Source: Paenalcaligenes faecalis (GTDB lineage Bacteria > Pseudomonadota > Gammaproteobacteria > Burkholderiales > Burkholderiaceae_B). Taken from it: a stretch of DNA of 64,000 nt. Below are positions 56,876 to 64,000 of this stretch, one piece after another. The translations under genes and the position numbers were made by a program. The notes under the pieces were generated by a model. The model did no database searches, had not been told where the DNA came from, and was given only the letters and a program-made list of their open reading frames with translations. The number at the start of each line of letters is the position of its first letter. Position 1 is the first letter of the stretch. Location of the stretch: NCBI RefSeq assembly GCF_027557445.1, contig NZ_CP106841.1:1722001-1786000 (forward strand). The letters run 5' to 3'.

Positions 56876-58066
56876 TTAGATGTCTAACAATAGACGTTGT
56901 GGATCTTCTAGGGCTTCTTTCATAGCAACTAGACCTAATACGGCCTCACGACCATCAATGATACGGTGGTCGTAAGACATAGCTAAGTAGTTCATTGGAC
57001 GAATAACAATTTGACCATTCTCTACTACTGGACGCTCTTTGGTTGCATGAATACCTAAAATAGCGGACTGAGGTGGGTTAATGATTGGCGTGGACAACAT
57101 AGAACCAAACACACCGCCATTAGAGATAGAGAACGTACCACCTGTTAATTCGTCTAAAGTCAATTTACCGTCTTGGGCACGACGACCAAAGTCAGCAATT
57201 TGCTGTTCGATTTCAGCAATGGATAACTGATCTGCATTACGCAAAATAGGTACAACCAAACCACGTGGGCTACCTACTGCAATACCAATATCGAAGTAAC
57301 CGTGATAAATAATATCCTTACCATCTACGGAAGCATTCAAAATGGGGTATTTTTTCAGTGCTGCAACGGCTGCTTTTACAAAGAAAGAAGTAAAGCCTAG
57401 TTTTACACCGTGCTCTTTTTCAAATACATCTTTGTACTGTTTACGTAAGTCCATCACGGCTTGCATATTGACTTCGTTAAATGTAGTCAAAATCGCATTT
57501 TCTTGTTGGGACTGTAGTAGACGCTCGGCTACTCGAGCGCGTAGACGGCTCATGGGAACACGCTGCTCTGGGCGACCATCTAAGGAAAGTGCCACAGGTG
57601 CAGGAGCAGCTGGTTTAGCGGCAGCGCCTGCTTGGGCGGCAACAGCATCAGCTTTAGTTACTCGACCATCACGACCAGAGCCTTGAACTGAACCTACCTC
57701 TACGCCTTTCTCCGCTAAAATTTTGCTAGCAGCTGGGGAAGCAGCTGTCACAGAGGCTGGAGCTGCAGCAGGTGCAGCAGCAGGAGCCTGCTCTGCAGCG
57801 GCGGGAGCAGCGGCAGATGCGGTGGCTTCGGTATCAATACGAGCTAATACTTCACCGGAAGTCACTGTGCTGCCATCCGCTTTTACAATCTCAATGAGCA
57901 CACCAGCTGAAGGGGCTGGAACCTCTAGGACCACTTTGTCAGTTTCTACATCAATCAGGATTTCGTCTTGACCAACGGCTTCGCCTGGTTGTTTTTTCCA
58001 CTCTAGCAGTGTGGCTTCGGATACAGACTCAGATAGCTCTGGTACTAAAATTTCGATAATTGCCAT
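56876..58066 (-). CDS. odhB: Dihydrolipoyl succinyltransferase (E2)
   Basis: A 396-residue E2 with an N-terminal lipoyl domain carrying the modified lysine at position 44 (VETDKVVL), an Ala/Pro-rich linker, a peripheral-subunit-binding domain ([13 protein letters not shown]) and a catalytic domain ending in [13 protein letters not shown]. The [19 protein letters not shown] region is typical. It transfers succinyl groups to CoA. It lies between odhA and lpd. Confidence 0.95.
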   Translation of the reverse strand: MAIIEILVPELSESVSEATLLEWKKQPGEAVGQDEILIDVETDKVVLEVPAPSAGVLIEIVKADGSTVTSGEVLARIDTEATASAAAPAAAEQAPAAAPAAAPASVTAASPAASKILAEKGVEVGSVQGSGRDGRVTKADAVAAQAGAAAKPAAPAPVALSLDGRPEQRVPMSRLRARVAERLLQSQQENAILTTFNEVNMQAVMDLRKQYKDVFEKEHGVKLGFTSFFVKAAVAALKKYPILNASVDGKDIIYHGYFDIGIAVGSPRGLVVPILRNADQLSIAEIEQQIADFGRRAQDGKLTLDELTGGTFSISNGGVFGSMLSTPIINPPQSAILGIHATKERPVVENGQIVIRPMNYLAMSYDHRIIDGREAVLGLVAMKEALEDPQRLLLDI

Positions 58067-58113
58067 GATATTTTCCGTGTAATAAATGTGTCTTTAATTG
58101 TGCATTATGCGCG

Positions 58114-60984
58114 TTATTTGGATAGCGAGAAGCCTTTGATGTTTTCGGCAAATGCTTGCTCGATAAGGGCTTTTTGCTGCTCGTTATGCTTAGCCAAATA
58201 ACCCACTGCAGGCGAAGCCGAAGCGGCACGACCAGCGTAGCTAAGTTTTTGATTATTGCTCATGCTTTCAACCAAATGGTGCTGGATGTAGAACCAAGGA
58301 CCTTGGTTTTGCGGCTCGTCTTGTACCCAAACCAAATCCGTCGCATTTGGGTATTTGCGCATTTCTTCTTGGAAGGCTTTATGGGCAAATGGGTAGAGCT
58401 GCTCTACACGAATAATAGCCACATCATCACGCTCACGCTCGGTACGAGCATTGATCAAGTCGTAATACACTTTACCTGAGCAAGCTAATACACGTTTTAC
58501 GTTTTCGGGATTGATGCTGTCATTGGTTTCACCAATAACGGGCATAAAGCGACCTTCGGACAACTCGGATAGAGGCGAAGTAGCGGCCTTGTTACGTAAC
58601 AAGGACTTAGGTGTTAACAACACCAATGGCTTGCGGAAAGGACGCAACATCTGACGACGTAATACGTGGAAAATCTGCGCACCAGTTGTAGGCTGAATCA
58701 CCTGAATATTGTTATCAGCACATAATTGCAAGAAACGTTCAATACGAGCTGAGGAGTGTTCTGGACCTTGGCCTTCGTAACCATGAGGCAGCATCAGGGT
58801 CAAACCACAATGACGACCCCATTTGGCTTCGCCAGAGGTAATAAACTGGTCAATCACAACCTGAGCACCGTTCAAGAAGTCACCAAACTGGGCTTCCCAA
58901 ATAGTCAGGATGTTTGGCTCTGCAGAGGCATAGCCGTATTCAAATGCCAAAACGGCTTCCTCGGATAAAACCGAGTCAATAACGGTAAAATTAGCTTGGT
59001 TTTCTGCGACGTTTTGCAATGGAATATAGGTACCATCATCCCAACGCTCACGATTTTGATCGTGCAACACCGCATGACGGTGTACAAAAGTACCACGACC
59101 TGAGTCTTGACCTGTAATACGGATTGCATAGCCATTTGCCACCAGAGAAGCAAACGCTAAGTGTTCCCCCATACCCCAGTCTACATTTTGCTCGCCGCGT
59201 GCCATGGCACGACGATCGTTCAGCATGCGTTTGACTAAGGGGTGAACATTGAACTCTTCGGGAACAGTTGTGATTTTCTCGCCAATACGCGTTAGCTCTG
59301 CCAAAGGCATACCGGTATCAGCATGATCTGTCCATTTTGCGTTCAAGAATGGAGTCCAATCAATGGCGTATTTATTTTTGTAGTCTGTTAATACAGGCTC
59401 TACGGTACGCTGCCCGTCTTCCATGAGCTGACGGTATGCTTTAACCATATCATCAGGCTCGTTATCAGCCAACACACCCTGAGCAACCAGTTTATCAGCA
59501 TACAATTTGCGGGTACCAGGATGCTGAGCAACGGCCTTGTACATCAAAGGCTGGGTCAACGAAGGCGTATCCTGTTCGTTATGACCTAATTTGCGATAAC
59601 ACACCACGTCAATCACGACATCATGACGGAAAGTTTGACGGTAATCTAAAGCCAACTGAGTTACAAACGCAACCGCCTCTGGGTCATCCGCATTCACGTG
59701 GAATACAGGGGCTTCGATCATTTTCACCACATCGGTACAATACAAGGTCGAGCGTGCATCACGCGGATCAGACGTTGTAAAACCAATTTGGTTGTTAATC
59801 ACGATATGTAATGTACCACCGGTACCGTAGCCACGTGTTTGGGCTAGGTTTAAGGTTTCCATCACGACGCCTTGGCCAGCAAAAGCAGCATCACCATGCA
59901 CCAATACAGGTAAAACCTGAGCGCCAGTCGTGTCTAAACGACGATCTTGACGTGCACGAGTGCTACCCTCTACCACTGGGTTAACAATCTCTAGGTGAGA
60001 TGGGTTAAAGGCCAAAGACAAGTGAACTGGGCCACCACGGGCGGATAGGTCACTAGAGAAACCATTGTGATATTTTACGTCGCCATCGGTTAGATTTTCT
60101 GCGTGTTTACCTTCGAACTCAGCGAACAAATCAGCAGGCATTTTGCCCATGATGTTCACGAGCATGTTCAAACGGCCTCGGTGAGCCATACCAACGATGA
60201 TTTCCTGCACACCTAAATCACTTGCGTGATTTACGACCTCGTCCATACATGCGATGAAGCTTTCGCCCCCTTCGAGGGAGAAGCGTTTTTGGCCTACATA
60301 TTTAGTGTGTAAGAATCGCTCTAAGCCTTCGGCTTCGGTTAGCTGCTGCAAAATATTTCGTTTTTGATCAGCGGAAAAGTCCATACGACCATGCACAGAC
60401 TCTAGACGCTCTTGAATCCAGCGCTTAGCGACAGGGTCCGAAATATGCATGAATTCTGCACCAATCGAATGACAGTATGTATCACGCAATGCTTTGAGCA
60501 TATCGCGCAATGTCATGGTGTCAGACTTGGTGAAGTAGGTATTCGTTGCGGAGTAAACCTGATCTAGGTCGGACTCAGTCAAACCATAGAAAGCAGGGTC
60601 TAGCTCAGCGTAAGAAGGGCGTTCGCTGCGTTTTAGTGGATCTAAAGAGGCAATACGTGCGCCCAAAGAACGGTAAGCAGCAATCAAAGACTGCACAGAA
60701 ACCTGTTTCGTGGCAACCGATAAATCGGGAGCCGCGGCGCGTAGCATCAATGAATTGGTCTTAGCGCGCTCAGCAAATGACTGAATAATTGGGCTATGAG
60801 CCTGATCACGTGTTGCCTCTCGGCCATCAGTTGCGGGCTGATGTTGAAGTTGATCAAAATAATCACGCCACTCGGACGGCACCGAGGACGGATTGTCTAG
60901 GTACATCTCGTAGAGTTCTTCGACATAAGCCGCATTGGAACCATAGAGATATGAGTTGGATTGCAGTTCAGTTTGCGATGACAT
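58114..60984 (-). CDS. odhA: 2-Oxoglutarate dehydrogenase E1
   Basis: A 956-residue thiamine-diphosphate enzyme. The N-terminal peptide (SNSYLYGSNAAYVEELYE) binds E2, and thiamine-binding and substrate residues lie in SLEGGESFIACMDE, GMAHRGRLN and HGDAAFAGQGVVMET. GQDSGRGTFVHRHAVLHD is typical of the pyrimidine-binding domain. It is the first gene of odhA-odhB-lpd, with a leader of about 125 bases that contains a hairpin and an octamer repeated three times. Confidence 0.96.
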   Translation of the reverse strand: MSSQTELQSNSYLYGSNAAYVEELYEMYLDNPSSVPSEWRDYFDQLQHQPATDGREATRDQAHSPIIQSFAERAKTNSLMLRAAAPDLSVATKQVSVQSLIAAYRSLGARIASLDPLKRSERPSYAELDPAFYGLTESDLDQVYSATNTYFTKSDTMTLRDMLKALRDTYCHSIGAEFMHISDPVAKRWIQERLESVHGRMDFSADQKRNILQQLTEAEGLERFLHTKYVGQKRFSLEGGESFIACMDEVVNHASDLGVQEIIVGMAHRGRLNMLVNIMGKMPADLFAEFEGKHAENLTDGDVKYHNGFSSDLSARGGPVHLSLAFNPSHLEIVNPVVEGSTRARQDRRLDTTGAQVLPVLVHGDAAFAGQGVVMETLNLAQTRGYGTGGTLHIVINNQIGFTTSDPRDARSTLYCTDVVKMIEAPVFHVNADDPEAVAFVTQLALDYRQTFRHDVVIDVVCYRKLGHNEQDTPSLTQPLMYKAVAQHPGTRKLYADKLVAQGVLADNEPDDMVKAYRQLMEDGQRTVEPVLTDYKNKYAIDWTPFLNAKWTDHADTGMPLAELTRIGEKITTVPEEFNVHPLVKRMLNDRRAMARGEQNVDWGMGEHLAFASLVANGYAIRITGQDSGRGTFVHRHAVLHDQNRERWDDGTYIPLQNVAENQANFTVIDSVLSEEAVLAFEYGYASAEPNILTIWEAQFGDFLNGAQVVIDQFITSGEAKWGRHCGLTLMLPHGYEGQGPEHSSARIERFLQLCADNNIQVIQPTTGAQIFHVLRRQMLRPFRKPLVLLTPKSLLRNKAATSPLSELSEGRFMPVIGETNDSINPENVKRVLACSGKVYYDLINARTERERDDVAIIRVEQLYPFAHKAFQEEMRKYPNATDLVWVQDEPQNQGPWFYIQHHLVESMSNNQKLSYAGRAASASPAVGYLAKHNEQQKALIEQAFAENIKGFSLSK

Positions 60985-60993
60985 AATAATAAC

Positions 60994-61060
60994 GCTTCAC
61001 CTATATGGGTGCTTCACCCATTTTGAGATGCAGGAAAACCTTCCGCGACACGGCTTCACC
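60994..61060 (-). promoter_or_regulatory. odhA leader with hairpin and repeated octamer
   Basis: On the minus strand the octamer GGTGAAGC occurs at 60994-61001, 61011-61018 and 61053-61060. The middle copy is the loop side of a perfect hairpin (ATGGGTG-AAG-CACCCAT, 61005-61021) that lies just before the odhA ribosome-binding region. Burkholderiales sucA genes are known to carry a conserved leader RNA (sucA RNA motif); this leader may be a member, but the match was not tested. Confidence 0.4.
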
Positions 61061-61329
61061 GATTAGCGGATAGCAGAGCAGAAGGCAACGTAAAACGCCT
61101 TTCACAGCGATACCTTTCAGTATAACCCTCCAGAGCGTTACTTGCATCTTAGCAAAGATAAATCATTGTATTCATGTACGATTGTTGGCATTTACAAACA
61201 TTTACTTATGGTGCACCGCGACATGCTAAAGATTCAAATTCACGCTATAAGGATAGTCTGTTCGCATAGTGAATGCAGACCAGTTAAAATAAGTCAATTA
61301 TTTTCGTTTTATCTCAGGAGCACCCCACG
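61061..61329. promoter_or_regulatory. Divergent odhA/maeB promoter region
   Basis: The rest of the 345-base gap between divergent odhA and maeB. A -10-like TATACT for odhA lies on the minus strand at 61119-61124; its -35 box is not clear. The half next to maeB is AT-rich with an AGGAG ribosome-binding site just before the maeB ATG. No gene was found. Confidence 0.4.
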
Positions 61330-63618
61330 ATGGACGCCAAAGCAGATCTGGCAAAACGCGCGTTGGATTATCACGCCTACCCGACACCGGGTAAAATTTC
61401 CGTAGTCCCCACTAAAACCTTGGCTAATGCCGACGATCTATCATTGGCTTACTCGCCTGGGGTTGCCTTTGCTTGTATGGCTATTCACGAAGAGGGTGAC
61501 GAGGCTGCAGCCAAATATACCTCTCGTGCTAATTTAGTCGGAGTTATCAGTAACGGAACTGCCGTCTTAGGTTTAGGTAATATTGGCCCCCTCGCCTCTA
61601 AGCCCGTAATGGAAGGTAAAGGGTGTTTATTCAAAAAATTTGCAGGTATTGATGTTTTTGACATCGAACTGGCTGAAAATGACCCGGAAAAACTGGTCGA
61701 TATTATTGCGGCCATGGAACCCACCTTAGGTGGCGTTAACCTCGAAGACATCAAAGCTCCAGAATGTTTTTATATTGAAAAAGAGCTGCGAAAACGCATG
61801 AAAATCCCTGTGTTCCATGATGACCAACATGGCACTGCGATTATTGCCTCAGCGGCTATTATCAACGGTTTAAAAGTTGTTAATAAAAAAATCGAAGACG
61901 TTCGTTTAGTGTGTTCCGGCGCTGGAGCAGCAGCTATTGCTTGTTTGAACCTGCTAGTTAACTTAGGTATGCGACGTGAGCATATTTATGTAGCAGACTC
62001 ACGCGGCATTATCTGGAAAGGCCGTGAAGACAACATGGAGCCAAATAAAGCCTTATTTGCTCAGGAAACCGACTACCGCACTTTAGCGGATGCCATTGAT
62101 AACGCAGATATTTTCCTCGGTTGCTCTGCTCCCGGTTTGCTCACTACAGACATGCTGCTCAGCATGGCTGAAAAACCCCTCGTACTTGCTCTCGCTAACC
62201 CTGAGCCTGAAATTCGCCCAGAGGTTGCTAAGGCTACTCGTGCTGATGTGGTGATTGCTACCGGCCGTTCTGACTACCCAAATCAGGTAAACAACGTACT
62301 GTGTTTCCCCTTTATTTTCCGTGGCGCTTTAGATTGTGGTGCGACAGAAATTAACGAGGCAATGAAACAAGCGTGTGTATACGCTATTGCTGACCTAGCC
62401 CAAGAAGAACAATACGACGACGTCAATAGTGACAATGATAGCGATCTTGGTTTTGGCCCTGAATACATCATTCCAAAACCTTTTGATCCTCGCTTAATCG
62501 CTCGTATTGCTCCGGCTGTAGCTAAAGCAGCCATGGACTCTGGTGTAGCCAGTCGTCCGATTGAGGACTTAGAGGCTTACCGTCAGCGTTTAATTGCCAT
62601 GACGTATCGCTCCGGTGCTTTGATGCGTCCCTTGTTCAAACAAGCCAAGGAAATCCCACAGCTAAAACGCGTCATTTATGCTGATGGTGAGGACGAGCGC
62701 GTTTTACGTGCAGCACAAACGGTTGTTGATGAGAAAATGGCGTACCCCATTTTAATTGGGCGTCCTGCTGTGATCGAAATGCGTATCAAACGCTATGGCT
62801 TACGGTTACAGCCCGGTGTGAATTTTGAAATCGTAGATCCTGAAGACGACTACCGTTACAACGAGACATGGCAAGCCTACTACCAAATCAAGAGCCGTCA
62901 AGGCGTGACTCCTGATGTGGCCAAAGCTTTGGTTCGTAAGCACAATACTCTGATCGGTGCCATGTTAATCCGTCGCGGCGATGCAGATGCCATGATTTGT
63001 GGTATTACGACTCGCTTCTACCACCAATTAGCTCACATTGAAGACTTAATTGGTCGCAAAGAAGGCACCTCTGTGTTTGCAGCAATGAATGCGTTAATGC
63101 TGCCCACTCAAAATATTTTCGTTTGTGACACTCACGTCAACGAAAACCCTACAGCCGAACAAATCGCTGATATTACGCTTATGGCAGCAGAAAAAGTGCG
63201 TCAGTTTGGTTTAGTGCCACGCGTTGCTCTTCTGTCTCACTCTAATTTTGGTAGTCGTTCCACCGAGTCCTCTCGAAAAATGGCTAAGGCTCGTGAGCTC
63301 GTCATGGCGATGGCTCCAGACTTAGAGATTGATGGCGAAATGCATGCAGACTCCGCCTTGTCTAACCGTATTCGCTTTAAAGCGCAACCTGACTCCACGC
63401 TTAAAGCCCCAGCTAATTTATTAATTACCCCTAATTTAGATGCAGGTAACATTACCTATAACGTACTAAAAATGGCGGGTAGTAATGGGGTAGCAATGGG
63501 TCCCATTTTACTTGGTGCGGCTAAACCAGTTCATATTCTAACTACCAGTGCAACCACGCGTCGCATTGTAAATATGACTGCGATCGCCGTTTTAGATGCC
63601 ACTGAAAACCACAACTAG
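61330..63618 (+). CDS. maeB: NADP-dependent malic enzyme with phosphotransacetylase-like domain
   Basis: A 762-residue MaeB. The N-terminal malic enzyme half has [36 protein letters not shown] and the NADP motif [12 protein letters not shown]. From about residue 430 comes a phosphotransacetylase-like domain ([36 protein letters not shown]), which is regulatory in the family. It decarboxylates malate to pyruvate and makes NADPH. It is divergent from odhA and ends at a strong terminator. Confidence 0.95.
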   Translation: MDAKADLAKRALDYHAYPTPGKISVVPTKTLANADDLSLAYSPGVAFACMAIHEEGDEAAAKYTSRANLVGVISNGTAVLGLGNIGPLASKPVMEGKGCLFKKFAGIDVFDIELAENDPEKLVDIIAAMEPTLGGVNLEDIKAPECFYIEKELRKRMKIPVFHDDQHGTAIIASAAIINGLKVVNKKIEDVRLVCSGAGAAAIACLNLLVNLGMRREHIYVADSRGIIWKGREDNMEPNKALFAQETDYRTLADAIDNADIFLGCSAPGLLTTDMLLSMAEKPLVLALANPEPEIRPEVAKATRADVVIATGRSDYPNQVNNVLCFPFIFRGALDCGATEINEAMKQACVYAIADLAQEEQYDDVNSDNDSDLGFGPEYIIPKPFDPRLIARIAPAVAKAAMDSGVASRPIEDLEAYRQRLIAMTYRSGALMRPLFKQAKEIPQLKRVIYADGEDERVLRAAQTVVDEKMAYPILIGRPAVIEMRIKRYGLRLQPGVNFEIVDPEDDYRYNETWQAYYQIKSRQGVTPDVAKALVRKHNTLIGAMLIRRGDADAMICGITTRFYHQLAHIEDLIGRKEGTSVFAAMNALMLPTQNIFVCDTHVNENPTAEQIADITLMAAEKVRQFGLVPRVALLSHSNFGSRSTESSRKMAKARELVMAMAPDLEIDGEMHADSALSNRIRFKAQPDSTLKAPANLLITPNLDAGNITYNVLKMAGSNGVAMGPILLGAAKPVHILTTSATTRRIVNMTAIAVLDATENHN

Positions 63619-63645
63619 ATCTGGTTTTCCGCTGATCTAAAGTGA

Positions 63646-63681
63646 AAAAAGGGAGTCTTAACACTAAGACTCCCTTTTTCT
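63646..63681. terminator. Bidirectional terminator after maeB
   Basis: AAAAGGGAGTCTTA and TAAGACTCCCTTTT form a long perfect stem around a short loop, with T runs usable from both strands, 28 bases after the maeB stop. Confidence 0.88.
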
Positions 63682-63692
63682 ATCTATCGTAT

Positions 63693-63831
63693 ATTAGGCC
63701 GCAACCCAAAGTAGCCTCTAGCGCTGTACTGCGACCGAAGGCAGCAAAGCCTGGGGTTATTGCTGTGAGGAGCATCAAGGTATGCCCTCCACGTATGGTG
63801 TTTTAAACAAGGATTAACACCTACACCTAAT
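63693..63831 (+). ncRNA. Candidate structured RNA between maeB and gltA
   Basis: A GC-richer segment of about 140 bases, bounded by two terminators and holding no coding frame. Read on the plus strand, ATTAGG (63693-63698) can pair with CCTAAT (63826-63831) to enclose three arms: AACCC/GGGTT (63703-63707 with 63754-63758), GTGAGGAGCAT/ATGCCCTCCAC (63765-63775 with 63782-63792, two mismatches) and GGTGTT/AACACC (63797-63802 with 63816-63821). The strand is uncertain because the minus strand folds similarly. No known RNA family was recognised with confidence. Confidence 0.35.
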
Positions 63832-63864
63832 CACACACTTAGGTTCTCTAAAATCACCACGCAT

Positions 63865-63891
63865 TAAAAAACCCACCTTAAAGGGTGGGTT
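63865..63891 (-). terminator. Terminator of gltA
   Basis: AACCCACC and GGTGGGTT form an eight-base stem followed on the minus strand by TTTTTT, about 20 bases after the gltA stop. Confidence 0.85.
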
Positions 63892-63911
63892 CAATCTAGC
63901 GCAATGCGTGA

Positions 63912-64000
63912 TTACATATTGCGTACTGCTGCACCAGTGTACAACTGGCGAGGACGACCGATCTTGTAGTCAGGATCAGAAATCATTTCATCCCACTGAG
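63912..64000 (-). CDS. gltA: Citrate synthase, C-terminal end (cut by window edge)
   Basis: The last 28 codons of citrate synthase: QWDEMISDPDYK, then IGRPRQLYTGAAVRNM and a TAA stop at 63912-63914. The RPRQLYTG ending is characteristic of type II bacterial citrate synthase, which condenses acetyl-CoA with oxaloacetate. It converges on maeB. The rest lies outside the window. Confidence 0.92.
   Translation of the reverse strand, partial: QWDEMISDPDYKIGRPRQLYTGAAVRNM

Noticed and set aside
63693-63831. tmRNA or SRP RNA
   Set aside because: Short resemblances (GGAGGGCATACC on the minus strand, GACCGAAGGCAGC on the plus strand) are isolated and lack the rest of either family.

Overview
The window looks like chromosomal DNA from a betaproteobacterium of the order Burkholderiales, probably a lower-GC member of the Alcaligenaceae. 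The evidence is the core-gene neighbourhoods: bamD/rluD/pgeF/phaC-phaB-phaR, tex-tyrA, a Bug-type solute receptor, and odhA-odhB-lpd-zapE-trpS facing maeB and gltA. The genus cannot be fixed from sequence alone.

Region 1 (1-28.5 kb) is a surface-polysaccharide locus, almost all on the minus strand. Reading from its promoter end (about 28.5 kb) leftwards: an ABC-type capsule exporter (KpsE-, KpsD/BexD-, KpsM- and KpsT-like) with ugd (UDP-glucuronate supply) placed between kpsM and kpsT; a coiled-coil protein; several glycosyltransferases; an AlgX/AlgJ-like O-acetyltransferase; a giant 1589-residue protein combining TPR-like repeats, three glycosyltransferase-like modules and an alginate-lyase-like domain; a discoidin-plus-fucosyltransferase-like protein; and a GDP-sugar cassette gmd-colC-colD-gmm-manC. 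The histidine that replaces the PLP lysine in the DegT-family protein points to GDP-L-colitose as its product. The cassette ends in a broken galU copy. A second galU start lies at the window edge, with two methyltransferase-fold genes between the copies. The predicted product is an exported, possibly O-acetylated polysaccharide containing uronic acid and colitose. An 11-base G/C run upstream of the likely capsule promoter could allow phase variation.

Region 2 (28.5-32.5 kb) is accessory debris: a REP-like palindrome, a 168-aa protein of unknown function coupled to an ankyrin-repeat gene, a truncated XRE regulator, a frameshifted AlbA_2/Schlafen-type ATP-binding protein, and a 3' fragment of an initiator tRNA-Met gene marking the junction with core DNA.

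Region 3 (32.5-64 kb) is core metabolism: a VF530-like protein; polyhydroxybutyrate synthesis and its regulator (phaC, phaB, phaR); pgeF and rluD; bamD; a DinG-type helicase; tex; tyrA; an orphan Bug receptor; a LysR regulator divergent from a dpp-like peptide importer with an M20 peptidase; trpS; zapE; the 2-oxoglutarate dehydrogenase operon (odhA-odhB-lpd); malic enzyme maeB; and the end of gltA. Two possible RNA elements stand out: the odhA leader, and a structured segment between maeB and gltA.

No CRISPR array, complete rRNA or tRNA gene, intact insertion sequence or replication origin was seen.
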